Under the pieces are notes generated by a model. The model did not search any database. It saw only the letters and a list, made by a program, of their open reading frames with translations, and was not told the DNA's origin. 64,000 nt of DNA from Daphnia carinata (lineage: Eukaryota > Arthropoda > Branchiopoda > Diplostraca > Daphniidae): the NCBI RefSeq assembly GCF_022539665.2, contig NC_081334.1:4278001-4342000 (forward strand), written 5' to 3'. The position numbers and the translations under genes are program-made. Positions 12,737 to 25,152 of this stretch are shown in pieces. Within the stretch, counting starts at the first letter, position 1; each line of letters begins with the position of its first letter.

Positions 12737-14409
12737 TTATTTCCAATAAAAGCAGAGAATGTGAATGTCCATAACGTTGGTACCACTTGGGCCAGTAATC
12801 AAATGGTATTTACCTTGTTGAAGTAGATGGAAGAAATTGTAAGAATCGTTGTTATCCAGGTACGTAAGAGGGTCAAGCCCTTGTGCCTGAGCTTGAGCAA
12901 ATTGGCCCTGGCAGGCAAAAGCCCCAGCTGCCGTAGTTGGTCCGTCAATTCCTGTGAATACCGGACTTGAATGTTTACATAAAAAGAAACGTTATATCAC
13001 ATATTAATTGATCATTATACCATCTGTTCCAGCGCTAAGGAATACAATATCCAAATCGTCTGAGCATGCCTCAACAGCATTCTCTACCAAATAACTCAGG
13101 ACCATTTCTTGATTACGACCTCCAAGGCCTCCGCCGCGAACTGACACCGTGGTCTCTCCTCCTCCAATCAAACACAAGTTCTGTCGTGCGTTGCGGCACC
13201 TGCGTACAAGCCGCTCCAATGTGCAACAATAACGCGGGTTTATGTGTAAATTTTCGGCAGCTACGGACAATTCTTCCATTTGTTCGTGCTGATCATTTGA
13301 GATGGTCATCATCTGGGAGAAAAGGCGAGCTAATCGAGCAAACTGCAGGCCAATTTCCTTAGCTTCTCCATTAATGCGATCGCTTAAAATAGCTGTGGCG
13401 AAACCAGTCTGCTTAGCGTAAGCTTCGGCTGCTTGTAGTGCACTTAGGTTGCTTCCAATTAGAAAATTATGTACATGGGAAAATGCTGCCTCGTCCAGAT
13501 TGCTTGCAGTCGGGGACGAAAGGCATTCTACGATTCGGGCGGGTAGCTGATTGCCAAGCTGATATTTTTGTATAATATCGAGGCCTATATTCGTAGGATC
13601 CTTGTTTTTCACCGTGGGCCCACTGGCGATGACATCAAGTGGATCACCAATAACATCGGACAGAATTAAGGCAACCGTCGTAGCAGGGTACGAAAGCTGC
13701 GCTAGCTTGCCACCTTTGATTCGGGACAGTTTCTTTCTCACCGAATTAAGTTCTTGAATATGAGCGCCTGATTTGGACAGTAGCTGGATCGTTTTTTGTT
13801 TCTCGTCTAAAGAGAGGCCCTCAGCTGGGGATACCAACAATGCAGAACCTCCTCCTGTGGAAGATTAGAAATGAATCATGTTGAAACACAGAGAAACATA
13901 TGGTCTCATACCTGATACCAATACAAACAACAAATCATTATTCTTCAAGTTTGCAACCATGTTTTCTATTTCCTTAGTAGCTTTTGAAGAATCTTCATCA
14001 GGAATGTTGTTTTCAGCACCTTCATAGATTGTGTACCGTTTCAAGAACTGATCAGACAAGCTATACTGTGCCATCACTCCGTGAGGTATGGATATGACTC
14101 CTTTTGTGGTATGCTGACCAATAATCTTGTCTATTTGCAGAGCCATTGCCAAAACAGCCTTTCCAAATCCTAAATCCAGGAACTCGGGTTGTATCATTGT
14201 AAACTAAATTTATACCAAGAAAGAGAAATACCTATAACATGGCAATTCCTGTCAATTGCAAGCTCTAGTTCTCCTTGAATGTGAACTAAATTGTCTAAAT
14301 ACTTGATTGCTTGGTTTACAAGGAAGCCAGGCCTCACAGCATCGACAGCTGCTTTATAGATGAGTCTCATCTCATTCATGACACTCATCGTCTCACGGCT
14401 GATAAACAT
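12737..14409 (-). CDS. GLYCTK: D-glycerate 2-kinase (class II glycerate kinase, MOFRL family)
   Basis: Four exons (14409-14232, 14169-13912, 13854-13021, 12951-12737) join in one frame to give 494 residues, close to the 523 of human GLYCTK. Family landmarks in order: VIGFGKAVLAMALQ near the N terminus; GVISIPHG; the glycine loop SGGGSALL created across the exon 2/3 junction; LSDVIGDPLDVIASGPTV; IGSNLSALQAAEAYA; the MOFRL segment with GGETTVSVRG and GGRNQEM; and LSAGTDGIDGPTTAAGA across the last junction. The family phosphorylates D-glycerate to 2-phosphoglycerate in serine and fructose catabolism. An ATG at 14409 is the first in frame. Translation from an upstream TTG is not needed. No clear mitochondrial presequence is seen. 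The promoter side faces UBE2H. Confidence 0.95.
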
Positions 14410-15300
14410 GTTTTTCAAGTGAACAGTAACATATTCTTATTGAAATGTGCAACCAGAAATATATATAAGGCATTTTTAAAGCGTCTTACGCGTGTGTTTG
14501 AATATGAAATTCTTCGTTAATTATTTTGTTTTGTAATCAGTCGTCTGCTTTCTAATTAGGCATCGAAATCAGCTGATCGATTTTTAAAAGAGAAACTACA
14601 CAAAAAGGCCTTATTCGGTTGCATTATTCAATGAAATTAGGCTGTTCCGATTAAAAGTAACAAAATCAGAGCAGGACTAAATATTTCATAAAGTTAACCA
14701 GTTAATAAATGCCCAAGATGTTTTCGACTGGGTCGAAAACGCGACCTTTAGATTTTGCGATGGTTATTAGGTTTCCCAAATGAAACGAATTAGTAGCTTA
14801 CCGTCAGAATTCCCTCTCCATTTCCAGTACGTATTTACGCGCAGAATCCTGACCTAAATTTTTAATCCTTCAGTTCAAAATACGCGCCCTGCAGCTGGAA
14901 CAGCCAGGGCTGCGTCCAAACACAAACTTGGTACGTTTTTTTTATCTACAATTAAATAAAAAATCAAGAAAAATATTACTAGACATGAAATTTATAATAA
15001 TTAGTATGATGTGAGGATAAAATCGACAATTGGGATAAATGAAGACATTGCAAAACACTATGACAGCACAGCTGATTGTGTGTCTTTGTTATGGTTTTGG
15101 GCCAGTGGGGAGGAGTAGTCAGGAAGAGGAGAGCTAAAGCACATCGTTCCTTCACTGCGTATATCTTTTTCAACCAAAATAACTGTGCGATTTCAAGGTC
15201 TTCAGTTCGTCCTTTTTTTTTTGCTTTCAAGCTCATCGACTGTATTCGTTGTTTTATTTTATAAAATACGATATCTTTCAGTCAGTTTCCTCGTGCTGCT
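14410..15300. other. Spacer between divergent GLYCTK and UBE2H
   Basis: This stretch contains no supportable coding exon. It should contain the GLYCTK promoter and upstream elements of UBE2H. ORFs of 60-85 codons on both strands show no conserved motif and overlap each other. Confidence 0.5.
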
Positions 15301-15319
15301 TATAAATAAGGTGACGTCA
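15301..15319 (+). promoter_or_regulatory. TATA box (TATAAATA) and CRE (TGACGTCA) of the UBE2H promoter
   Basis: TATAAATA at 15301-15308 is followed 3 nt later by a perfect palindromic CRE, TGACGTCA, at 15312-15319. This pair lies about 190 bp upstream of the UBE2H start codon, which leaves room for a transcription start near 15330 and a short 5' UTR. The motifs are seen directly. Their use as core promoter and CREB/ATF site is inferred. A CRE inside the TATA-to-start interval is an unusual position. Confidence 0.6.
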
Positions 15320-15506
15320 TAAAAGGCGAGAAAGAATTTGTTGGTCTCCCTTAGCAGTCGGCCATTGAGCCCATCTGTTCTATCGAAAATAATTAAGCAA
15401 AGTAGCAAACTCTAGATTGGGAAAAAAAGAACCTACTCTTTTTTGTAGAGAGAAAAATCGGACAGGAGTTTTACGCGAGGGAGTCAGTTTTGAACAAGAA
15501 GAAAAA

Positions 15507-16405
15507 ATGTCCTCGCCCAGTGCTGGTAAACGTCGTATGGACACAGATGTCATCAAACTGTACGTCTCTGTGAGAAAGTTTTAACTTTGTCTACCTTTTG
15601 TTTAAATTATACATTAGTTTGCTTTTTTACATAACTATTGGTGAATTTTGGTTTTGGTTTCCTGGTCTCAGAAAATTTGATTGTAACGTTCATTACTTTC
15701 ATCTTTAGGATTGAGAGCAAGTATGAGGTCACCATTTTAGGAGGCCTGAACGAATTTGCTGTCAAGTTTTATGGGCCACGAGGAAGTAAGTGATGAACTG
15801 GTATGGCATCATATTTACAGTTTTATTTTCTTTTTTTAATTACATCACAGCACCTTACGAAGGAGGTATTTGGAAAGTACGAGTGCACTTGCCAGAACAC
15901 TACCCATTCAAGTCTCCGTCTATTGGATTCATGAATAAAGTCTACCATCCAAACATTGATGAAGTATCAGGAACAGTCTGCCTTGATGTGATTAATCAAG
16001 CTTGGACTGCTTTATATGGTATTCATGCTAAATATATTGAGCAAGCTCAGATACTAATTAGACATGTTCTTTTTCCAAAGATTTGTCGAACATCTTTGAA
16101 TCTTTTCTACCACAACTTCTGACGTACCCCAATCCAATTGATCCACTAAATGGAGATGCAGCAGCTATGTATCTTCACAAACCTGAAGAGTACAAGAAAA
16201 AAGTGCAGGTAATTTTGTTTCAGTACACAAAGCCTAGATCAATAGTGACTGAGATTTTTATTTCCACAAGGACTATGTCAAAAAGTATGCCACTGAAGAG
16301 GCTTTAAGGGAGCAGGAAGCCCAAGAAGCCGCTCACCTATCGTCCGATTCGGAATCCTCTATGTCGGATTTCAGTGAGGACGAAGCTCAGGACATGGAAT
16401 TATGA
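15507..16405 (+). CDS. UBE2H: Ubiquitin-conjugating enzyme E2 H
   Basis: Five exons (15507-15559, 15709-15785, 15851-16018, 16081-16208, 16271-16405) encode 186 residues, against 183 in human UBE2H. The UBC fold includes [27 protein letters not shown], and [17 protein letters not shown] with catalytic Cys87, the same number as in the human enzyme. The C-terminal tail ends in the family's Ser/Asp/Glu signature [19 protein letters not shown]2H works with the CTLH/GID (Muskelin-RMND5) E3 complex, and its yeast homologue Ubc8 degrades gluconeogenic enzymes. Start choice: first ATG, MSSPS, as in orthologues. A polyadenylation signal AATAAA is at 16848-16853. Confidence 0.98.
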
Positions 16406-19400
16406 GTTTTCTCATCGTTTTGTTTACGTGAAAATTTCGTCGTTTACCACGTTTTCCCTCGTCTCTCTTTCATCGAAATCGCCTCTTGATTCTTTTTTTT
16501 CGTCCTTTTTGGCGGCATTCATCGTTTAACGGAAGAAAGGATTCATCGTACAAAAAATTCGTCTCACACCAGGCTTCATCATATAATAATTGCGATAAAT
16601 CACTAATCATCTCTTGCACCTCCTCTCATCCTTGTCGTTTGTTAAACAAGCCTCGCATCTTAATTGTTCACGGGACGTTTAATATCTAAATTCTGTCTTA
16701 GAAAACAAGAATAATTTGCCAAATTTTTTTTTCTTCATCTCCCAACCGTCGCTCTTTCCCAATTCTTTTTCACTTGAAGTAAAGAAAGAAAAAAAAAACA
16801 AAAAACAAAGTACATTCAAAAGTGGAGATGCCTTGAGCAGTCAAGAGAATAAATGTTTCATAGTAAGATCCCCTTCTATCACATATTAATTCATCAGTTC
16901 ATTATTAATCGTTACACGTTTCTAATGTGAATTTAGCTTTTGCTACCCTTTTTTAAAAAATATCAACGTGTCTGCGTGTCGTGTCGATATGTCAAAAATA
17001 TCGTAGTAAGCTTGAGTTCCATAGTGTGACACCGTTACCTTTTCTCTCCCGAGTGTTGAAGCTTGGGTAGAAGATGGGAGAACATTTTCACGTAGCTTCT
17101 ACTTTGGACCATTTTCTTTCATAATTTTCAGTTGTTTAGTTATACTTTGACCATGATTAGAAGATTTTCCTTTTCTTTCGTACTTTTTTTATTCTACGCC
17201 CGTATCACAGAAGATCGGCCACCAAATTTCTTAGTTTGAAGTGAAGCCAAGTGGTCGGAAAAGAATTTGCATGTCGGAATGGAATACCTGTTTGTTTTTT
17301 TGGGGGGAAAAAATAAAAATGTAAAAAAAAAGAATTAAATATGACGATTCATTTATCAACGAAAAAGCTTTTTCCTTTACAACATTTTCTACACGAAAAA
17401 TAAGAGAAAGAAAAATTCAAAACTTTCACTCTGACTAATCGTCCAGGTGTTTCGAGCACGCGAACCCAACCAAAACGTTTTATAAAATGAATCAAAAGCT
17501 ACACACCTGTCTGATATTTTCAGTTTTTTCTTTTCCTTCTTACTGTAAAATAGAAGCTATGTGAGTCAACATCAGAAAATCACTCTTTTATTGTTTGCCG
17601 CTTACAATGTAGCGTTAAACAAAAAAAAAAAAAGATATTCATCGATAACAGGTCTTATCTCTTGGCTGGAGGACAAAGTCACGCGTGCGTTGACGGATTT
17701 CCGAACGTGACGATTTAATAGGTAATTCACTACGATCGTGCAAGATTTACAAAGAAGAAAGCACAATTACTTGAATGTTAAACGGACCTTGTAAAAACAC
17801 GATTGTGTGAGGGCCGAAGGACCGGTCCTCCCTTTTGTACATATCAAGACAATCCTCAACAAAGATCTCAAGTCTACAGGCAAAATTCAACAGTCTGCAA
17901 TCGATGTCATCGGAAGAATATTATTCTATTCATCTACGCTTTCCCTGCGCTGACTTTTCAAATTCATTTTAAAATATGGAAATTGCTTTGCACACTTTTC
18001 CCAACGTGGTTCCGAAACAATAACATCATCATTACAAATGGTGTGTTGTTATGTAACATTAACGTGTGTAGGCGGTGATGGAGTGAACTCTTACGACGTG
18101 TGTGGGTCGGGTTCTTCTTTTTTTTCTTTTGAAAAGAGATAATTAGAAAATGCACGCACTTAGAATTGTTCGAAACATAAAAAAAAAAGATGAAAAACAC
18201 GAGTAAACTAAAGTTACCGGTAAATAACGTGCGGCCTGAACTCGTTTTTAAAAGAAAAAAAGCTACGACTGGAACGGCGGAGAAAACCGATTGCGACTTG
18301 TTTTCTGTGCTAAAACGAAACTATGGAAGGGCCAGAGGAAAGCGGATTCTCCCAATTATACGGAGGTAAAAATAAAATAGGACAGCCCTTGCAACTACTT
18401 TCAATTTCGAAAGGGGGGGGGATGCCTGAACGAGAGAAGCAAGGAAATGCCGAAAATTGAGCGGATACAATTACAGCTACGAAAACACGTTGATAGGTAA
18501 AAAGCTGCGTGATGTCAGACTAGACCCTCAGGTACCTTAAAAAACGAATGTGGACTGGCTTCTTCATCAGTTAAGCAAAAAAATGTTTGATTTTCACGTA
18601 AACAAGAGAACATTTTCACTTTCAAAGGGCAGCTACTACACGTAAAAGGTGATCATGCAAACAGGTAATCTACACGATTCGCAAAGTAGTACGATGGGAG
18701 CTACTTTCCCAGATGCCTCACGACGATGACGTCATACCTACACGCATTTCCTACGAGTCGAGAAGATGCTATGTTAATTTTTAAATTTCATCAAATGGCT
18801 GGCTGTCTTTTGTAGACAGAAGGAAAAAAACAACAAACAGAAGTTGATGGAGTGCAGATTATGAGCAAACTTCTTTTTGTTTTCGGCGTCCATAATTTGT
18901 CGGCAGTGTGATGAGTTTCCTTTTCGCATTTTTATTTGATTCTTTTTATTTCTAGTAAAAAGAAGAAAAAAAAGGCGAATCGCTTTTCCCGAATGACCAC
19001 AAGGCAGACACTTGGACTAATTGCCTCATTCAAGGATTTAAAGAGCTCATCGCTTCATTGCCGAACCAATCAAATAAGACACACACTCCATAATAATCGG
19101 ACAGAAGGTTTTCTCGGCGTTTAAAGCCAACGCTTTTTTTTTCACGACCGACAAAGTTTTTTTTTCCTGAACGCGTGTTTACATTTTTTTCTCCGTTTTT
19201 TTTTATTACGACACGTAGCAAGACTTTCTGTTGTAAATCTTTTCTTCCCTTTTTTTTTTGGCGAGTTAAAAACCACACAGAGGAATTGACCCGTTTTCTT
19301 CTTTTTTTTTTTTGTAAAGTGAGGGCCACAGACTAAAAATAATAATAGGACGATCCCAAGCGGTTTTTAAAGGCCATTAAAAAGAGTAAACAACGGGGTC

Positions 19401-22278
19401 TCGTCTGTGTGTTTAACAATAATAATCGCACAGCTAGAGATTCTATCCTATTTATAACCTCGATTAAAATAATGGCGAAACCTAGCCTCACATACATGTC
19501 AAAAATTCAAAAAAAAAAAAAAAAAAAAAAATGATTCACGAATTTTTGCGGACGACGACGGAGGATAAAACGCGTTTGTGAGAAATTGAAACCTTACGAG
19601 GTCTTAGTTCTAGCCCAAAGAAAATTTTCAAACAATTTTTTGTTGGTGAATTCTTGTTAAAATTTCTACGAAACGAAAGTGAAATGATTTACAGATAGTC
19701 GCGGAACAGCGGAAAAAACTTCCTCTTTGTAGGAATACCGAAAAACAAAAAGATCTCCTGCCAACAACATCCAAGACGAATTTTTTTTTCTAAAGCCAAC
19801 AAGGTCGAAAGCTCAAATTTTAAACCAAAAAAAAAAAAGGGATGGCAGAAATAGTGAACCGTGTGTGCGTAACAATTTCGTGAGTCGGCCGGTCATAAAA
19901 TGAAGAAAGAAAACTGAGCGCCGACAACAATAGACAAGCAAACGAACATGTTTTCAGAGCAAAGAAGAACAATAACTATGTTCTTCTTATTTCCAGATGC
20001 AAATGATGATGCTTTGAGCAAAGGAAGAGGAAAAAACAAAGCCAAGTTGAATAGGTTGACGATGAAGCCTTCCATCGTTGACCTACATGGAACGTGACGC
20101 CATGCCCATTTGCAACTGCTCTACCAAACTACCAATATGGGCTGATAGGGAGACGAACAGAGCGTTACAAATGGAAGGCCATTTTACGGCAATAAATCAG
20201 GACTCAAACAGCGTAAATAATACACACGCCCGCAACTTGTAAAAATACGAGTTCGTCACGATTTGTTTCGTGCTCCTCCCAACTGAAAAAACAAAACAAA
20301 AAACGATTCCTTCCATGTTCCCCTCTCGTTGTTCGCTAATCTCCCCAATCACGTTTACTACAACGTCTATTGGGCGTGAAAAAGATGACTCTTTTTCGCT
20401 TTTCGAGAAACGAATAAACAACATCACACACAAAAGTAGCAGAGACTTGTCACGATATCGTAACTCGTTTGTCGTTAAAATCTAATAATTATCACCGGCT
20501 TCTTGTTATTCTTTGAACCGCAACGTGACGAGTTTTTTTCCCGCAATGACGTCAAGATTGAAACAAAATAACGGATTAGCGTCAAGTAAAATTTTTAAAA
20601 ATGGGATGAAAAGGAAATACTGTTTTTTTTTTCTTGTTTTGTAAAGGGAAGATATTTGAATAGCCTTGCTCCAGGTGCTGTGCACCAAGGACTAGTTACG
20701 ATAATAAAGCCGAAGCTGATTTTTAACAAACGAGGCACGTACGGTGTTCAAGAGAATAAAGAAAGGCAAAGAACAAAAAGTAGCCTACTCGTTTCCCGAG
20801 ATTTCATCATTTAGTTCCGGTTATGACGTCATTCTGACAACCAGACGAGCAAAAGAGGACGACCTTTCCCTTTCGTAGAGCCTTGCCCTTCTATTCTAAT
20901 TGTCTATTAAACAACGGCCAAAATAGAAACCAAAGAAATGAATTTTCGAATCCCCTGCTGAGTTAAACAAGAATTTAATGGCCGTACGCAATGTGCGAAA
21001 GACGCAGTTTTTATACGCGTGCGAATTAAATATGAATATTACACTATACGCGAGCTACAACTTTTCATTTACAGAAAATCCAAAATCGGAAAGGGGAAAA
21101 AATAAAAACTTTCTAAAAATAAAATGTAATAAAATCGCCGAAATTTTATTACGCGTCGGGGGGAGGAAAAAAGGAAAGACGTCGGAACCTGCCAAAAAGA
21201 AATTCGTAATACGGCCACGAGGTATTCTACTAAACAAGAACGAATCGTATCTCTTATCCGAAATCTATCGGTAGTGTTACGACACAGCGAGTGTTCCTCC
21301 CCCCCCCCCCCTTTATGGAACTACGGCGGCCAAAGGGATGACAGGACGTTTGCCCGACTGTTGTTGTGCCTTCAGACAAGTAACCTCCTTTTTCTTCCCT
21401 CTTTTTTTTTTTTTTTTTTGCATACCTTTCCGAGAATCCCTTTCACTTTTTCAACTAATGGCGGGATCGCATTCTCGCCATTCAAAAATAGAAATAGTAA
21501 AATGATCATTTCCGCTTACCTTTTCGTATGGATATCGTTGCAATGCGATCGGGAATTATTATTTTTTTCCTTCCCGTGGAGTGGCTGGAAGGCGAGAAGA
21601 AAATGGAAGGAGAAAGTATTTTGAAATTGTTGGGTTCTTAATTTTTTGGCATCCATTCCGGAATGGAAATGAAGTTCTTGATAACCTTCACAAAAAAAAA
21701 AGTAAAAGTACAGAAACAAATTAAAAATATATCACGATATGAACGTAAGAAGACGATAAAAACATCACCTTTTTGAATCATTTCTCGGTTTATACGACAT
21801 ACTTTTATTATTTTCATCAAATAATAATTTAGCCTTTGTAATATTTCATTTTCCAAGTCCCGTTTCATACTTCAGGTTTCTCTTGTCGTACTAGACAGCA
21901 GCCCTAGTAAAAAGAAAAAAATAATAATAACATTTTCTATGAAAAAAATAACAGTAAAAGGGTATAGCAGCGATTACCCGGGATGCCGGTTTCCAAAAAT
22001 GTGTCTCATCCACATGTTTGTTCCGTCCATTCAAGCAAAGATTATTTTTGAAGAGAAAAAAAGGGAAAAATAGATCTGAAAACACTCGAAATGATTACGT
22101 CGTCTGTTTCGCTCGCTGGGGCAGCAGCAGCAACATAGCACAACTATAATAATAATTTTCGGTTGCGTCGTAAAAGAACGACTTATGGTCGAGCCTGGTT
22201 AGGTTCTAGTTGCTCTTGTTATTTCTCCACCGCTCCGAGGTAATCGTGCACAACGTCCCAAGGTTTTTTTTTCCTCTC

Positions 22279-22327
<49 letters not shown>

Positions 22328-23326
22328 TACAGAAGAGTTACCAACAAGAAGAAATTGAACTTTTTTTTTTGATACCTTTTGTTTTTTTTCCGTCATAAAT
22401 GAAAGAGAAAAAAACAACAACACATTTCGGTATTTTTATATGCGGCACACACAAGAACTGGAAGAGAGAGAGAGAGAGAGCCGAAATATATAGCCCCCAC
22501 GTATACATGTGATGCTATCAACAACAAAGAACATTGCGACTATATTCCCCTAAAAGGAATAGTCGGGAATCGAGTCGAAAACGCAAAAATGGATTTAACT
22601 TGTTCGTACGTCTCACTTTTTTCGAATTCCCCTAGTCGTGATTTCAACACACACAAGGGGAAAAAAAATGAATTACAACAAAACAGCATTAAGAGAAAAA
22701 TCACGGCCGGCGGAATCAAAAAGAATTTTTTTTTTCTTTCAGAAAAAAAAAAAAATGGTCCCTAACGAAACGAGAAGATTGTGCATACGCTTTTGCTTAA
22801 TTACAATTTTTCTTTGTTTAAAACACGCAAGCAAAATCTCGTCAACACGTTTCCTTTCCAAGCCTTTTTTTTTTTTCTTTTAACGGAATATATCACAGAT
22901 AACACAGAAAAAAAGGGTAGCGCATTTGCAGTAGGCATACAAGTTTTTTTTGTAGATTGATTTTTAGCTTCTAAACGAATATGGTGTTTTTTTTTACCAC
23001 TACTAAATTGAAGAGACGCAAGTGGAAATTGGGCGGGGCCGAAACCATGACAGGAAGTATCCCACATGAGGGGGAGAAATGTGTGAGTGCGAAGAGTCTT
23101 TGTCCTCTTCTCCTAATCATTTTTTGAAATCATGTTGTGTGGTGGGAAAAAAAAACAAAAAGACAAACAAAGACCAAACGAAACAAAACGGAAATAAACA
23201 AAACAAGAAAATAATGGATAGTATTTACGTGGATTGACGAGGTGCAGGAAGTTTCCGACGAGCCACAGACACACGGACAGAGAGGGGACGCAGGGCTCGA
23301 CGTGAATTATTTTTCTATGTTGCGTC
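16406..23326. other. Long noncoding interval between convergent UBE2H and makorin
   Basis: Nearly 7 kb with no supportable coding exon. The first 450 nt are UBE2H 3' UTR (AATAAA at 16848-16853), and the last few hundred nt are probably makorin 3' UTR. The rest is AT-rich, with many A or T runs of 9 or more (an A run of more than 20 near 19509), a C run near 21299-21311, a G run near 18413-18421, and perfect TGACGTCA sites at 18727, 20547 and 20824. All ORFs seen are low-complexity Lys/Phe-rich frames without motifs. Confidence 0.55.
22284..22324. repeat. (CT)n microsatellite
   Basis: About 20 uninterrupted CT dinucleotides. A smaller GA tract lies near 22465-22480. It may be polymorphic and is a GAGA-type sequence, but no function is shown. 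Confidence 0.95.
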
Positions 23327-25152
23327 TCACTGGAGGAAAAAGAGACTGTCAGCTTCATCCGAATAATAATCGTCTGAATCCGATGTGTACAAGTCGAGGT
23401 CGTCCAGGTCGAGCCCCAACTGGAGGACGTAGCGGCTCTCACGCTCTTCCAAGAAATCCCACAACAGGACCTGGAAGACTTCCGCCTTTATTTCACAATC
23501 AAAAATAAATTATTCTTTCGAATGGCAAATAAAAAATTATGTATAAATACCTCTTCCTCGTCTTGCCCGAAACGACGACGTCGCAGCTTGCCTTGAGGAG
23601 GACCAACGTCCGTTCGGGTACCGTCGGGCAGCGCGTGCAAGTAGAAGCAACGGTTTCCAAACGGACATTCACCGCCACCTTGATTAAAGTACTTGCAAGC
23701 TTTGTTGCTACATAAATCACAATGGGAAAGAATAAATTAAAAGCTAGCACGCTCTCTAGAAACCCCTTGGAAAGGAAAAAGAAACAAATGGTCTTACTAC
23801 TACCTCAAGGCTTTCTTGTAATCGGTTATCAACTTTTCCTTCTCTTCTTTCGTTTCGCACCAGTAGCGACTGGGACACACGAAATCTGATTGGACTCGGC
23901 ATTCGGGGCAAGATCGAATGATCTTGTTCTCAAACTGCTTCTCTTGTCGCCACTTGCGAATGCAGTCCAAACTGGAGAACATACAGTAAAATGTTGGGGG
24001 GGGGAATGTAAACCCAATTTATCGATGAAAATTGATGTGTTGTTACCAAAAACAATGCGAACAATTTGGGAGCAGTCCGAAACGCTGTTTAGTGGACGGC
24101 AATTTCTCCCAAATGATCTCCATGCAAATGCCGCAGGCCTTGTCTCGTGAACGAGCAACAGCAAAGGATTTTTCCATGTCTACTTTGTGCTGGAGCAGAC
24201 AGTTCTAAGAAATGGTACCAACAAAATGTGTAAGAGTTGGGTTGTCGGAAGTCTGAAATGGATTACCTGATTGTGTTCCAATCGCTGCGCTTCATCCGTC
24301 GGGTGAAGACAATGCTGGCTGCAAAGTTCACAGAGATCTCCGTGGATGTATGTGCACTCTTCGCCGTACCGGCAGGAACCCATGAAATAATAGGGACACA
24401 GCTCGGATGTTGACTGAGCAATCTTGAAACTCTGGCCAGCGTTGGGGTCCACAGCTTTGGCATAGGATTTGACAGAGGACTGGGGGCTGCTCGGTCCAGC
24501 TTCTTCCTGCTCGACAACATCTGCTCAGATAAAGGTATAGCTATTCGTGCAAAACCAGAAAGATCTAACCAGCACCACCTGTACCTGATTCAGTAAATGA
24601 CTGCATTGCTGGAAAGTCTAACTGAGTGTTTGCGGCTGAATATATGGTAGCCGAGGGGATGAATTCGGGAGCATTGACCCAATCTAAAGAGGCACCATCA
24701 TCAATGAGTGCACAGTTTTCACACACAGTCCATAAAAATTAAACTTGGTAGTGTCAATGTTTACTTACTCACTGCCATAACATTGTGACACGAATCGTCC
24801 GATTCATTTATTTCCGCATCTAGTTCATGCAGATATCTGAAATAAAACAAAACACGATGAAACCTTCCAATAGAATCACAGTAGACAGCAAATTGTTTTT
24901 AAAAATTCATATTAAAGAAGGAAAAACCTGCAATTTTCTCCATAAATACATTTTCCTAGTTGAAAAAAACGACACGGTGGCACCGAGGACAACGAGTGCG
25001 ACTCCAATGGGCCCCTAGAAAGACGACATTCATAGCATTGTAGAGACAATGTTGCAGTTCAAGTCCAGCAACATAAAATGTAGAACAATTTAAAGAAAAA
25101 TAAAGATGTAAATTTACCAGGAAGATTTTTTTCCTGTCCAGCCTTCTGCCAT
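23327..25152 (-). CDS. MKRN1: Makorin RING zinc-finger protein (E3 ubiquitin ligase)
   Basis: Nine exons (25152-25118, 25014-24928, 24836-24769, 24683-24585, 24520-24267, 24204-24047, 23971-23804, 23707-23551, 23485-23327) give 394 residues. Order of domains: one N-terminal CCCH finger (C26, C34, C40, H44), split by an intron after the third Cys; the WVNAPEFIPSA segment seen in makorins; a second CCCH (CPYYFMGSCRYGEECTYIH); the makorin Cys-His motif (CELCSQHCLHP); a RING starting CGICMEIIWEK with NCSHCFC and CIRKW; and a last CCCH (CKYFNQGGGECPFGNRC). The C terminus is acidic (DLDDLDLYTSDSDDYYSDE) as in MKRN1. Vertebrate MKRN1 has two N-terminal CCCH fingers, but only the second is present here. 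The start MAEGWTG also fits family members. Known roles: RNA-binding E3 ligase; in flies Mkrn1 controls germline mRNAs. Confidence 0.95.

Noticed and set aside
13066-13362. Plus-strand 98-codon ORF
   Set aside because: Shadow of the glycerate kinase exon 13854-13021.
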